Shown piece after piece: positions 10,790 to 21,900 of a stretch of DNA of 64,000 nucleotides. Where the stretch lies: the NCBI GenBank assembly GCA_004352715.1, contig SCFE01000060.1:1367030-1431029 (forward strand). Direction: 5' to 3'. Origin of the DNA: Hofstenia miamia (lineage: Eukaryota > Xenacoelomorpha > Acoela). Under the pieces are notes generated by a model. It saw only the letters and a list, made by a program, of their open reading frames with translations. It had not been told where the DNA came from and did not search any database. Position 1 is the stretch's first letter. Each line of letters begins with the position of its first letter. The position numbers and the translations under genes are program-made.

Positions 10790-10875
10790 GTTATCCGGTA
10801 AAATCCGGTGAGCAAGTTAAATTTTACCGGATCCGGTTGTGTAATTACCGATTTTAACGGATTCCGGTGCATCTC
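10790..10875. repeat. CCGG-rich transposon end (hAT MITE-like)
   Basis: On the minus strand it begins GAGATGCACCGGAATCCG and carries repeated CCGGTAAAATCCGG-type words. GAGATGCACCG ends are common among hAT-derived MITEs. The opposite end was not located, so this is a solo or truncated end. Confidence 0.45.
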
Positions 10876-11038
10876 TACTATTTATTTATTTGATGTATTT
10901 TGTAAATTCTTTCCATATATTTTTGGCTGTGTTTAGAAATGAGTTTTTCATTATTTGCTTCTCATACCTAATTGGTTCAAGAAAGTCATTTTTTTATGTG
11001 GGAAAGCATTTTAAATTACTTTGAAGAAAATCGTTAGG

Positions 11039-11082
11039 ATATATATATATATATATATATATATCGATATATATATATATAT
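11039..11082. repeat. (TA)n microsatellite with CG interruptions
   Basis: Two TA runs separated by a single ATCGAT. Confidence 0.9.
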
Positions 11083-11139
11083 CGAAATGACGTTGTGGAT
11101 GTAGAACTACGGTTATTTCACAGGTTAGTCCATAAATTA

Positions 11140-11335
11140 CATTTATTGGAATTAAATGTATTCATTATTTTATTAAAGCTATAATTATTTACTGCTACTT
11201 TGATATCCCAATTTAGTTGAAGAGACATTTTTCGTTTATATCTGGGTATAGGGTGTTGCCATAGTTGAAATGACTTAATACCAGAGTATTTATTAATTGA
11301 GATATTAAGTTAATTGCTTTAATCGATCATGCTAT
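11140..11335 (-). pseudogene. Non-LTR RT C-terminal (thumb) scrap
   Basis: The minus strand reads LINTLVLSHFNYGNTLYPDI, the conserved block found C-terminal to the RT palm in CR1/Jockey-like elements (compare LVISHFNYSSILFSNI at 56.9 kb). Frames break on either side. It lies head to tail against the plus-strand relic that starts at 11341. Confidence 0.7.
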
Positions 11336-11936
11336 TTTTTTTTTTTAAAGAATCACTAAATTTAATAGCAACACCTCTATGCAACTTATTTAATAAATGC
11401 ATTAAATGTAACAATTATCCTAATGAACTAAATGTTGCAAGTTATTCCAATTTACGAAAGGCGCAAGCAACATTTCTTCAAATTACAGACTTATATCAAT
11501 TTTAACTGGAATTAATAAGATTATAAAGAAAAAATTACACTATCAGATTAATTGTTACTATAAAAAATCCAATTTATTCAATTAAAATCAATTTGGATTT
11601 AGAAAACATTTTTCAAATATGAATGCTCTATTTTATACAATAGAAGATTGGAGACAGGCTATAGACAGAAATGAAGGCGTTTTACATTATCTCTTTAGAA
11701 TTTGCAAAAGCATTCAATTCTTTTGATCATGGAATATTGATTAAAAATTGACATATACTTATAATTTTGATTTTAGTTCATTTTCACAAATTTCTGATTG
11801 CTTAAGTAATAGATTTCAATTTGTACAATTTAAAAATAATCAAAAGTTTTAGAAATTTAACGAGGTGTTCCACAAGGTTCTGGGACCATTGTTATTCAAT
11901 ATCTATATGAATGATATTTCAAGTCATGTAAAAATA

Positions 11937-13061
11937 CAGGGTGTTTCAGTTAGACTGTATATTTTTAAGTCTGCCATTTCGATGGCAGACTGTTTATGCA
12001 ATATATTTTTATATTCACGTGTAGCTATTTGAGCGAGATTTTTACGTATATTTTTATGCAGATTTTTCACATATGTTTTTACGATTACCTGACATTTTAA
12101 TGTACCACTTTTATTCTTTCACAAACGTCTTCATATAGTATGTAAGTGTGATGTCTTTTACTCTCGAGCAAGAGAACACATCATTGCTCTGCTTATCATT
12201 CACAGATACTGGAACAAGTTACGGCTGGCATTTATGAAAAAATTTAATATTTGACCTCGCGAAAGCAATAAGTTGCAACAATTTCAGCTCAAAAAGATAT
12301 GAGATCGCTTCAACAATAACGGGACACTTTCCAAAGCCAATAAGAGCAATCAAAGAGGCACAGACAGGACTTCATCGGTTTTGGAGCAGCAAAGGGTTGT
12401 ACGTCATTTTGTTCAACACCCAAACGGCTCTCTAAGAAAAGCGGCAGCGGACCTCCAAACAAGCAAAACTACTGTTTGGTGTACTGCGAAGAAAGCTGGA
12501 TTGAAGCCTTACAAATTGATCTAGGTTCACAAAATTTCTGATGGTAACTTCAAGATACGATTAACTTTCTACTATTGGTTCCACAGAAACTGATTTTTGT
12601 ATCAGATATTCAGTCGAAAATTATCTTTTCTGATGAAAAATGGTGGGTTCTTGATTCAGCTCCAAACTCATAAAACGAACGAAGTTGTTCTCAGATAAAC
12701 CCCAAAGAACTTTCCGCGTCTAAATACTTTTAGATTTTTGGCTGTGAGGTCATTTAGGAAAGATGGTTTTCGACATTATTCAACGAATTGTTCCTGACTT
12801 GATTGCTGTGGTTGAGAATGCTTGTACTAGTATAACAGCTGAAAAGGTTGCAAAATCACTCTAAAACTTCAAGATTCAAATGCATTAAATGGGTTAAAGA
12901 GGGACATTTTCAGTATTTGATGTAGCTCTAATTTTTATTTTCATTTTAAATATAAATTCTCCTTCTGTTATCTACATAATAAATGAAAAATTATTTAAAT
13001 CTAAGCATTCTTTGTAAAATGAAAGCAATTTCAAAATATACAGTCTAACTGAAACACCTTG
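11937..13061 (+). mobile_element. Tc1/mariner-type element, 1,125 bp, nested
   Basis: Ends are CAGGGTGTTTCAGTTAGACT at the left and, reverse complemented, CAAGGTGTTTCAGTTAGACT at the right, continuing GTATATTTT: about 29 bp with one mismatch. TA dinucleotides flank it (11935-11936, 13062-13063). It interrupts the retrotransposon reading described at 11341-13150. Confidence 0.92.
12370..12900 (+). pseudogene. Tc1/mariner transposase, degraded
   Basis: Recognisable blocks in order: VQHPNGSLRKAAADLQTSK and KAGLKPYK (helix-turn-helix DNA-binding part), then IFSDEKWWVLDSAPNS (first catalytic Asp of the DDE/D triad). After that the reading is a mosaic of frames with stops. The HTH is out of frame with the catalytic part, so no active enzyme is encoded. 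Confidence 0.8.
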
Positions 13062-13153
13062 TAGAATGTAAGTTATATGCAAATGATACATTAATCTATA
13101 CTACAAACATCAATGAACTTCCAACTTATATTTCATACGTGATTTTTAATACT

Positions 13154-13670
13154 TGGTGTGTTCAAAAAGTAATGAGAATCTTTTCCCAGGAATTTAAGAA
13201 AAATGATATCAATGTGAAACAGACATATATTTATACATAATCACCTAATACATCGATGACACATAAAAAACTTTCTTTCATTTTGTCAAAAATGTTCAGA
13301 AGTTTAGATTTGTATATAGAGTGCAGTGCACCAAAAAGAAAATCTTTGAATTCTTCTTCATCTGCAAAACTGCTAATACTGCACAAGTTTTCCAACTTTG
13401 TAAGCAACCAGTAGCCTTCAAGATTGAAATCAGTTGAATATGGAGCCTGTCACTTGTCTCTGTCCCTTTGATTCCAAAAATTCTGTCACTATTTGGGACA
13501 CATGTGCCCTTGCATTATTGTCAATCAACCAGCTGCTTCCCCATCCAATAGAGTTTGTCAGATGACTGCATTTCTGGTGGATATTTTTCAGAAACTGCGC
13601 ATCAAACACTTTGTTTATATTCTCGCCAGTAACAAAGTTTGAATCTGTTCAATATTGGAAGCAGAAGCTA
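13154..13670 (-). pseudogene. mariner (MLE) relic, 3' half
   Basis: The plus-strand start TTGGTGTGTTCAAAAAGTAA is a typical mariner end. On the minus strand the frame gives SWLIDNNARAHVSQIVTEFL (second catalytic Asp region), KLENLCSISSFADEEEF, and FGALHSIYKSKLLNIFDKMK close to the end. Internal stops are present. It is a different subfamily from the neighbour at 11937. The 5' half was not found. Confidence 0.75.
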
Positions 13671-14054
13671 CTTTTTCCGGGATTCCACTCTTCAGTGCAT
13701 CCCCTAGTGATTGTCTCATTCCAACTTTGATATTAATTCAAAAAATTCTACTAATATCAAATTTATTAAAAAAAGATCGTCGAATTTATTGCCAAGAAAA
13801 TCGATCGCAATATTGCTTAAATCTTTGGTTGTATCAAAAAATACATATTCTTGCTACTTATTGACAAACATATCTGACAATTCTAACAAGAAGTTAAGCA
13901 AGATTTTCAAATTAATGGACAGAATTATCAATAGTAATAACAAGGCGTTTAAAAGACGAATGACAAGGGTTATATATATATTCTTACATCCAGATGAAAT
14001 CCTGCAACAGAATATATTAGAAATATTTTATAAATTCAAAGATAACAGTAGTAG
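13671..14054. other. AT-rich DNA with a long open frame, unidentified
   Basis: A plus-strand frame is open from about 13711 to 14193, but it has no ATG near its start and is Asn/Lys/Ile/Ser-rich. It runs on into the GC-rich repeat that follows. I see no domain and do not call it a gene. Confidence 0.35.
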
Positions 14055-14200
14055 AAGCCGCGGCAATTTCGTTACACTTTTTTCTGATTGGTCGAGAGGT
14101 GGGCAGAAGTCTGTTACACTTTTTTGTGATTGGTCGAGAGGGGTGGCCTTTGACCTGGGACGCCGTGGATATTGGCGGGGGGTGTTTTACTGACGTCATG
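14055..14200. repeat. GC-rich patch with a 42-bp direct repeat
   Basis: GTTACACTTTTTTCTGATTG at 14071 recurs at 14113 (one base different), each followed by GTCGAGAGG, giving a period of 42 bp. The patch then reads GGGGTGGCC, GGGACGCCGTGG and GGCGGGGGG, standing out from the AT-rich surroundings and rich in CpG. Possibly part of a transposon 5' region or promoter. Confidence 0.55.
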
Positions 14201-14269
14201 GATGTAATTTTACTAGTTTTTGTGTTATTTATGTGACCTAATTTAGTTTGCATTTTTTTACTTTTTACC

Positions 14270-14408
14270 TTCCCACATTTATATACTTTTACATGGGTTT
14301 TCTACTTTATACACTTTTTTCTCTTTATATGCTTTATCACTTTTTACACATTTATATACTTTTACGTGGGTTTTCTACTTTATACACATAGACTTTTACG
14401 TGGTTTTT
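14270..14408. repeat. Tandem repeat, about 73-bp period, cut by a gap
   Basis: ACATTTATATACTTTTAC, GGGTTTTCTACTTTATACAC occurs at about 14274 and again at about 14347, then partially before the Ns. The array probably continues into the gap. Confidence 0.7.
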
Positions 14409-15408
14409 NNNNNNNNNNNNNNNNNNNNNNNNNNNNNNNNNNNNNNNNNNNNNNNNNNNNNNNNNNNNNNNNNNNNNNNNNNNNNNNNNNNNNNNNNNNN
14501 NNNNNNNNNNNNNNNNNNNNNNNNNNNNNNNNNNNNNNNNNNNNNNNNNNNNNNNNNNNNNNNNNNNNNNNNNNNNNNNNNNNNNNNNNNNNNNNNNNNN
14601 NNNNNNNNNNNNNNNNNNNNNNNNNNNNNNNNNNNNNNNNNNNNNNNNNNNNNNNNNNNNNNNNNNNNNNNNNNNNNNNNNNNNNNNNNNNNNNNNNNNN
14701 NNNNNNNNNNNNNNNNNNNNNNNNNNNNNNNNNNNNNNNNNNNNNNNNNNNNNNNNNNNNNNNNNNNNNNNNNNNNNNNNNNNNNNNNNNNNNNNNNNNN
14801 NNNNNNNNNNNNNNNNNNNNNNNNNNNNNNNNNNNNNNNNNNNNNNNNNNNNNNNNNNNNNNNNNNNNNNNNNNNNNNNNNNNNNNNNNNNNNNNNNNNN
14901 NNNNNNNNNNNNNNNNNNNNNNNNNNNNNNNNNNNNNNNNNNNNNNNNNNNNNNNNNNNNNNNNNNNNNNNNNNNNNNNNNNNNNNNNNNNNNNNNNNNN
15001 NNNNNNNNNNNNNNNNNNNNNNNNNNNNNNNNNNNNNNNNNNNNNNNNNNNNNNNNNNNNNNNNNNNNNNNNNNNNNNNNNNNNNNNNNNNNNNNNNNNN
15101 NNNNNNNNNNNNNNNNNNNNNNNNNNNNNNNNNNNNNNNNNNNNNNNNNNNNNNNNNNNNNNNNNNNNNNNNNNNNNNNNNNNNNNNNNNNNNNNNNNNN
15201 NNNNNNNNNNNNNNNNNNNNNNNNNNNNNNNNNNNNNNNNNNNNNNNNNNNNNNNNNNNNNNNNNNNNNNNNNNNNNNNNNNNNNNNNNNNNNNNNNNNN
15301 NNNNNNNNNNNNNNNNNNNNNNNNNNNNNNNNNNNNNNNNNNNNNNNNNNNNNNNNNNNNNNNNNNNNNNNNNNNNNNNNNNNNNNNNNNNNNNNNNNNN
15401 NNNNNNNN
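14409..15408. other. Assembly gap of exactly 1000 N
   Basis: Length of exactly 1000 suggests a fixed-size scaffold gap of unknown true length. Confidence 0.97.
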
Positions 15409-16441
15409 TGATTGTAATTTAATTCAATACGCCGATGATACATGCATATTCAGCGATAATAAATCCATGCACATGGCAATTGAATCGATAGCATTAAATT
15501 GTAGCATATTATGTACTTATTTTAGGATGCACAGGTTGCTTATAAATGAAGATAAAACTGAATTTTGTATTTTGCAGCCCACTAAATATACTCACGATGT
15601 TTCAGCCTTAACCCTTAATGTCAATAATACTAGCATCCCGACTGTAGATAATTTCAAAAACCTAGGAGTAATTTTGGATTCTAAACTAAATTTTGAATCT
15701 CACATTAATGAAATAGTTCGAAAATTAGCCATTGGTATAAGAAACATGTCAATGATAGTAATGCAATTACCACTGATATAAAAGATGCTTATTTTAAGAA
15801 ACTTGATGTGCAATTAAATTGGGCACTTAATGTCTCAAAGAAAAATTCCGCCAGAACTAAGGACTACATTTCCAAATCAATCCTTTTTCCAAGACAGCTT
15901 GTCATTTTGAATACTATGTTGACATTTTTTAAACTCATCAAGAACTTACCACCTTATAATACGATTTCAATGCCTGGTTTTATTCATAAACAAAACTCCA
16001 GATCAAAACATTTTTCCTGCATTAAGTACAGAAAAAAAGTCTTGAAAGAATCATTTATTAATACCGCTATCAGAACATGGAATTCATTACCTAAAGAGAT
16101 AAAGAATATTGAAAAACTAAGAGCTTTTAAGAAACAAATTAAAATTTATCTTAAGCAAAAGTATATCTCAGGACAATCATGGCTAGGATACAAATTCTAC
16201 AACAATGATTACTCAACAACCCGTACTTGAAATCTCCTAGTAATTTCTCCCTAGCCTGTTAGATTTATTGTATAGTATACTTTGCTTTTGTATGTATTTG
16301 TATGTATGTTTGTATATTTTTGACGCTATTCAGATAAATTATCAGTTTTTAATTGTCAATATTTATCTGAATAAAGAATATCTTATCATACTCTGGTATA
16401 CCTTCTTTCCTTCACTTTCAGTTCTTATCTTCCTTAACTCC
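15409..16441 (+). pseudogene. 3' part of a CR1/Jockey-like non-LTR element (family with TATCT tail)
   Basis: Starts inside the palm: LIQYADDTCIFSDNKS (intact YADD), then LRINEDK-like INEDKTEFCIL, NLGVILDSKLNFESHINEIV and, after frameshifts near 15780 and 15900, PPYNTISMPGFI and RTWNSLPKEIKNIEKLRAFK, ending GYKFYNNDYSTTRT stop. The 3' UTR ends GAATAAAGAATATCTTATC. The antisense element at 56.3-58.4 kb ends its protein with the near-identical GYKFYNTDYTTT and the same 3' words. A single N at 16442 closes this copy. Confidence 0.85.
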
Positions 16442-16442
16442 N

Positions 16443-16850
16443 CTCCAGATCAAAACATTTTTCCTGCATTAAGTACAGAAAAAAAGTCTTGAAAGAATCA
16501 TTTATTAATACCGCTATCAGAACATGGAATTCATTACCTAAAGAGATAAAGAATATTGAAAAACTAAGAGCTTTTAAGAAACAAATTAAAATTTATCTTA
16601 AGCAAAAGTATATCTCAGGACAATCATGGCTAGGATACAAATTCTACAACAATGATTACTCAACAACCCGTACTTGAAATCTCCTAGTAATTTCTCCCTA
16701 GCCTGTTAGATTTATTGCATAGTATACTTTGCTTTTGTATGTATTTGTATGTATGTTTGTATATTTTTGACGCTATTCAGATAAATTATCAGTTTTTAAT
16801 TGTCAATATTTATCTGAATAAAGAATATCTTATCTTATCTTATCTTATTC
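16443..16850 (+). repeat. Second copy of the same 3' end with (TTATC)n tail
   Basis: From CTCCAGATCAAAACATTTTT this repeats 15989-16379 almost base for base (one C/T difference noted near 16719). It ends in four TTATC units, where the first copy has one and then unrelated DNA. Different 3' flanks imply two insertions or two haplotypes joined at the N. The pentamer tail is the 3' terminus of the retrotransposon. Confidence 0.85.
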
Positions 16851-17267
16851 ATTTTGGTACACGGTGTGTGGCTGTAGTAGTAGTAGTAGTAGTAGTTGCA
16901 TAGGCAAAAATTTGCAAACATTGGGAAGGAAAAGGGTAACTAACTTATTTCTGAAATCTAATAAGACAAGAAGTATAATCTATTTGCAATACCATAGTTG
17001 TCTTAGAAAAATGTAATACGTGTAGAGTGAACTTCTAATATCAATGCAAAATGTTACAATATGCTGAATTAGCGATCATTGATAAGACATTGCATTCTAA
17101 TTGGATGTTTTAATTAAATTCCTATAAATTTTCTTTTCTGTGGGTTGCAAAGGCAGAATAATATTTGCTTGAGTTGACGATTGAATCCCGCGTTGATTGA
17201 TTACAAGATTAACATGAAATTCTGTTTAATATTGCGCAAACAAAAACCTAAATTAATTCTTGCCTAA
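16851..17267. other. No gene; short (TAG)n tract
   Basis: Contains about six TAG units at 16877-16896. Otherwise AT-rich DNA with ordinary CpG. Confidence 0.45.
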
Positions 17268-17533
17268 AGCCCATGCTACACGAACAACTTTTGTAGCCAA
17301 TTTTTGTTGGCCAACGAAAATCGTTCGTGTAGCACAACTCTCCCACAACTAAAATCGGGAGTAATTATCTAGACTAAAGTTGTTCGTTCGGTCCAACTAA
17401 AGTTGGCGACAAAAGTTGTCCGTTTGGTCCAACAAAACTTGGACAATAAAAATTGTTCGTGTAGCACCCCTTCCGCCAACTTTAGTCGTGAAATAATTAA
17501 ATGACAAAAGTTGTTCGTGTAGCAGGGTGCTCC
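17268..17533. mobile_element. MITE-like inverted-repeat element, cut by gap
   Basis: CATGCTACACGAACAACTTT at the left is answered by AAAGTTGTTCGTGTAGCAGG at the right. The inside holds further inverted copies of ACAAAAGTTGT and TCCAAC-AAAGTTGG words, so the single strand could fold into several nested hairpins. Non-coding. The right edge is next to the 1000-N gap, so the target duplication cannot be checked. Related fragment at 5195. Confidence 0.65.
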
Positions 17534-18533
17534 NNNNNNNNNNNNNNNNNNNNNNNNNNNNNNNNNNNNNNNNNNNNNNNNNNNNNNNNNNNNNNNNNNN
17601 NNNNNNNNNNNNNNNNNNNNNNNNNNNNNNNNNNNNNNNNNNNNNNNNNNNNNNNNNNNNNNNNNNNNNNNNNNNNNNNNNNNNNNNNNNNNNNNNNNNN
17701 NNNNNNNNNNNNNNNNNNNNNNNNNNNNNNNNNNNNNNNNNNNNNNNNNNNNNNNNNNNNNNNNNNNNNNNNNNNNNNNNNNNNNNNNNNNNNNNNNNNN
17801 NNNNNNNNNNNNNNNNNNNNNNNNNNNNNNNNNNNNNNNNNNNNNNNNNNNNNNNNNNNNNNNNNNNNNNNNNNNNNNNNNNNNNNNNNNNNNNNNNNNN
17901 NNNNNNNNNNNNNNNNNNNNNNNNNNNNNNNNNNNNNNNNNNNNNNNNNNNNNNNNNNNNNNNNNNNNNNNNNNNNNNNNNNNNNNNNNNNNNNNNNNNN
18001 NNNNNNNNNNNNNNNNNNNNNNNNNNNNNNNNNNNNNNNNNNNNNNNNNNNNNNNNNNNNNNNNNNNNNNNNNNNNNNNNNNNNNNNNNNNNNNNNNNNN
18101 NNNNNNNNNNNNNNNNNNNNNNNNNNNNNNNNNNNNNNNNNNNNNNNNNNNNNNNNNNNNNNNNNNNNNNNNNNNNNNNNNNNNNNNNNNNNNNNNNNNN
18201 NNNNNNNNNNNNNNNNNNNNNNNNNNNNNNNNNNNNNNNNNNNNNNNNNNNNNNNNNNNNNNNNNNNNNNNNNNNNNNNNNNNNNNNNNNNNNNNNNNNN
18301 NNNNNNNNNNNNNNNNNNNNNNNNNNNNNNNNNNNNNNNNNNNNNNNNNNNNNNNNNNNNNNNNNNNNNNNNNNNNNNNNNNNNNNNNNNNNNNNNNNNN
18401 NNNNNNNNNNNNNNNNNNNNNNNNNNNNNNNNNNNNNNNNNNNNNNNNNNNNNNNNNNNNNNNNNNNNNNNNNNNNNNNNNNNNNNNNNNNNNNNNNNNN
18501 NNNNNNNNNNNNNNNNNNNNNNNNNNNNNNNNN
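17534..18533. other. Assembly gap of exactly 1000 N
   Basis: Fixed-size scaffold gap. It is also the left edge of the CpG-free block. Confidence 0.97.
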
Positions 18534-18616
18534 TAGTCAAAATATTTGACTATTAGTCAAAATATTTGACTAATAGGCAAAATAATGCAAAACCACAATT
18601 TTGACTATAGTCAAAA
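18534..18616. repeat. Palindromic TAGTCAAAATATTTGACTA repeats
   Basis: Two near-perfect palindromes of about 20 bp stand in tandem, then a third TTTTGACTATAGTCAAAA. The pattern looks like a MITE or transposon end whose other half is lost in the gap. Confidence 0.55.
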
Positions 18617-18617
18617 G

Positions 18618-19358
18618 ACTAATTGTGTGGCACCCCATTAATGCATGGAGAATACTGGAGGAACCCAGAAATGTGTGACAGAGAAGAAAGCAACAAGTGG
18701 TTAAAGAAGGCAGGACTAAAAAGAGAAAAAGAAGCATTGATAATGGCAGCACAGGAGCAAGCAATAAGAACAAATTGGGTGAAGAAGCATATAGACAGAA
18801 GAGTAGAAGTAAGTGATAAGTGTAGGCTATGTAAGAAAGAGTGTGAGACAGTAGATTATCTGATAGTGGGTGTGAGAAGTTGCTGCACAATGAGTATAAG
18901 TTCAGGCATGACAAGGTGGAGTTTGAGCAGGCAGCATGGGTTAGAAGCACTAGACAAGTGGTATGAGCATAAGCCATGGGGCATCATAGAAAATGAGAAG
19001 GTTAAGATACTGTGGGACTTCAACATACAGATGAGCAAAGTGATAGAAGCATGATGGCCAGACATAGTAGTGATAGACAAAGAGCAAAGATTAGGAACAG
19101 TGATAGACATAGCAGTACCAAAGGACAGGAATGTAGAAAGCAAGGAGAAAAAGAAGATAGACAAGTATAGAGAGTTGGCAGAGGAAATAGAATGGCTATG
19201 GAAATTGAAGAAGGTTAAAGTAGTCCCAGTAGTTGTAGGAGCATTAGGAGCAGTGAGAAAGAAGCATAAGATATACTTGGAGGAGTTGGGAGTACCAAAG
19301 TTGCTAGGAACAGCTAGAGTCCTGAGGAAAGCTCTCGGACTCCCTGGGAACTTGTGAG
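18618..19358 (+). pseudogene. C-terminus of a restriction-like-endonuclease (R2/R4/NeSL-type) retrotransposon
   Basis: The frame reads TPLMHGEYWRNPE, LIMAAQEQAIRTNWVKKHI, CRLCKKECETVDYLI (zinc-binding Cys pair before the endonuclease), then VKILWDFNIQ, PDIVVIDK-QRLGTVIDIAVP and VVPVVVGALGAVRKK. PD followed 13 residues later by D fits the PD-(D/E)XK endonuclease of R2-like elements. A frameshift near 18870 disrupts the His/Cys half of the zinc motif, and a stop (TGA) near 19052 separates the halves. The RT part is absent, probably in or beyond the gap. Such elements usually insert at specific sites. Confidence 0.75.
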
Positions 19359-19599
19359 TTCCCTGAGCTGAGAGGGATACCAGCATGAAGCTGTGAGAGA
19401 TAAATGAATTAATAATAATAATAATAACATGCTTTATTTCCTGTATCATAAATAAAAACATGATAAAGAGGAAAGAGAAAAAAATTTATAAAATAAAAGT
19501 AATGCAAATTGATGATAGTAAAGATTTGTAAGTAATGAATTGATGGGCAACAGCAAAAATGAGTTGAATCTTACCACAGTTCACCAATATATTGTATTT

Positions 19600-21900
19600 G
19601 ATGACCCTCTTAGCTTCTCTTCATAGTTAGTGTCCTTAGTGATTAGGATATGATGCAAAAGGTTTTTCAAATTTTCTACAATTCTTGGTATGAAAGAAGA
19701 AAAAACTTATTTTGAACTGTGATAATAACAATATTAAGTTTCCACTGTTTGGGTAAATTCAACATCCTTGAAATGTGTTCCAGAGATCTTTTCAACCTGT
19801 CTTTCTGTTTTTGGTTTATATGATAAATCCAAGCAACTGAAGCATACATAAGATGAGGTAGAACATAGGTTTTAAATGTGTATTTGCAATATCCTGTGTT
19901 TAGAAGTCTAGTGACATATGCCATTATGTAAGAGATGAAGTATATTTTCTTCAGCAATTGATACACATGCTTACTAAAGGAAAGTTTCTCATTTATAGTT
20001 ATCCCCTGATATTTACAACTTGGCATGTGGCTTGGTGGAAGGTTTTTGAGTGAAAATTCATGTTTAACTCCAAATTTTAAGAGTTTTAGATTTGTTTCTA
20101 AAGACAATTTCTTTGGCTTTGTCTTGGTCATTTATGAGATTCAAATTAATGTGATCAAATTGATAATTTAAGTTGGCCAAGAATTGCTGACCTTCATCTA
20201 AATGTCCCTGTGGATTCAATACCTTAACAGCAGCTATGAAAGTGTTATCATCTGAATATCATATTAAAAGTTGATGAACTGTTTTTGTTGAGTTTTGTAT
20301 AACTTGCTTCATATTTAAACTGATTTCATCAGTGAAATTTATAAACAAAAATGGAGAATGTGGGCCTCCCTGAGGAATAACAACCAATATGTCCTTTTCA
20401 TCAGAAAAACTACCATCTGATATTAAAACCTTCTGTTTCCAATCTGAAAGATAGGTGGAAGTGAGAACCCATCCATTTATCACCTGATGATAGGTTATCA
20501 TCATATTCTGTTCAGTATGTTTGGTAATATAGTGTTGAAGGCTGAGCTGAAATCCAAAACAACTACCCTAACCACTGATGTATCATGGTCATCCAGATGG
20601 GAAGTAATGCTATTTAGTAACACAGATATTGCATCAGTAGTAGATAAGCTATCCTGATATGCAAATTGATATCCATCTGAAGAGTTTTGAAAAGTCTCTA
20701 GAGGTATGAATGAAATAAGTTTTTCAAAACAGTGATCCAGTATAGATGTAAGGCAAACTGGGAAAAAGTTCTTGTTAACCTTAGTCCCAATCTGTGGATT
20801 TTTGATAATAGATGCAACATTTGTCTTCTTCCAATGCATTCAGTGTACATACTTAGAGACAATATCATTAAAAATCACTGAGTAGATATAGCTTAACTTA
20901 TGGTTGCACATTTTGTAAAGCCACAGAGGCAGGTTATCTGTACCAATTGCCTTTTTTGAATTACAATGCAATGAAAGCATTTTTATCCTTCTCAAACATT
21001 GAGCTATTTCTAGCTTGTCTGTGCTCACTGCTCCTTCATTAAAACAATCAAAAAGCAAATTAAGATTATTTGCACTTTCATTGGAAATAATTGCCTTTTC
21101 CTTTCTTTGTAGGTTAGTCAACTAAATTCCATAACTCTGAGGTACCTTTTACAATGTTCTTAAACCCTTGTTGTGAAGTTGATTGTTTCTTGTTTTCATA
21201 GCAGCATTTTTTCTCTATATCTCTCTCTAAGAAATGGGTTTTTTTCAATTTTCAAAGCATCACTGTGTATTTCAACTTTAGTAAGCAGGGTACATATATT
21301 TGAGTTAAATTTAAGATATTCTGCAACAACATTGATGAGTTCTTTGTTGTTCTCTAATTGTTATACAGATAGATCCCAATCTGTACTTTCTAAAACAGAA
21401 CTTAGATGCTCAATGTGATCCCTTTCAGTAGTGCATTGGAGTCTCCATTTTCTTTTGGTTTTGTGGCTGTTAATGTTTTAAAACATGAAGTTTGATTAAG
21501 ATTAACTTATGAAAGTGTGAAACACTATGAGTGCCCAGAGTAGGCCTATATTCAGTAGCTTCAACCTTGGAATCATTGGAAACATATATGCAATCTAACT
21601 TGTTTCCCAATAGCAAAAATGTGCCAAAGTTGATGATGTTTATTAGATTGAGAACTTTAAGACATTTAATTCTATCAATGTATATATTTCCAACAATCAT
21701 GAGAAATGCACATGGATTTGCTAGTAAAACAGACTTGATGGCCTTCTGTAACTCAATTTCTGATTGTGCCCTTTTCAATTGTGGCTTTATGTAAACATTG
21801 TTGATGAAAATACATGAAATGCTATGTGTTAAAAATCTTGGTCTTACTGAAATTATCTGAAATTCCATGATTTAATCTAGAGAATAGATGTGACTAATGT
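19600..21900 (-). pseudogene. APE-type non-LTR retrotransposon (EN + RT), nearly complete ORF2
   Basis: Minus-strand order. EN: RPRFLTHSISCIFINNVYIK, LMIVGNIYID (the GDFN-type block, Asp changed), KLDCIYVSND, LGTHSVSHFH (SDH-type block). RT: GTDNLPLWLYKMC, CLTSILDHCFEKLISF, GYQFAYQDSLSTTDAI, VVVLDFSSAFNTILP, PQGGPHSPFLFINF, YSDDNTFIAAV (catalytic). C-terminal: YQGITINEKLSFSKHVYQLL and YVLPHLMYASVAWIYH, ending at 19676. The frame is broken only a few times, so decay is modest in spite of total CpG absence. Cellular role: target-primed reverse transcription of its own RNA. Clade (CR1/L2/Jockey group) uncertain. Confidence 0.82.

Larger units (their letters stand above)
11341..13150 (+). pseudogene. 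Decayed non-LTR retrotransposon, split by a mariner element
   Basis: Left part: IATPLCNLFNKC, then NQFGFRKHFSNMNALFYTIE and DWRQAI, then VLGPLLFNIYMNDISSHVKI (RT fingers/palm). It breaks off at 11934 where the Tc1/mariner element sits and resumes at 13066 with CKLYANDTLIYTTNI, the catalytic YADD block with Ala-Asn-Asp. The two halves join sensibly once 11937-13061 is set aside. Many stops and shifts, including loss of the key Asp, so it was dead or dying before or after the insertion. Confidence 0.8.

Noticed and set aside
18570-18977. Leu/Ser-rich minus-strand frames over 18.57-19.46 kb
   Set aside because: They are antisense shadows of the R2/NeSL-type coding frame on the plus strand.
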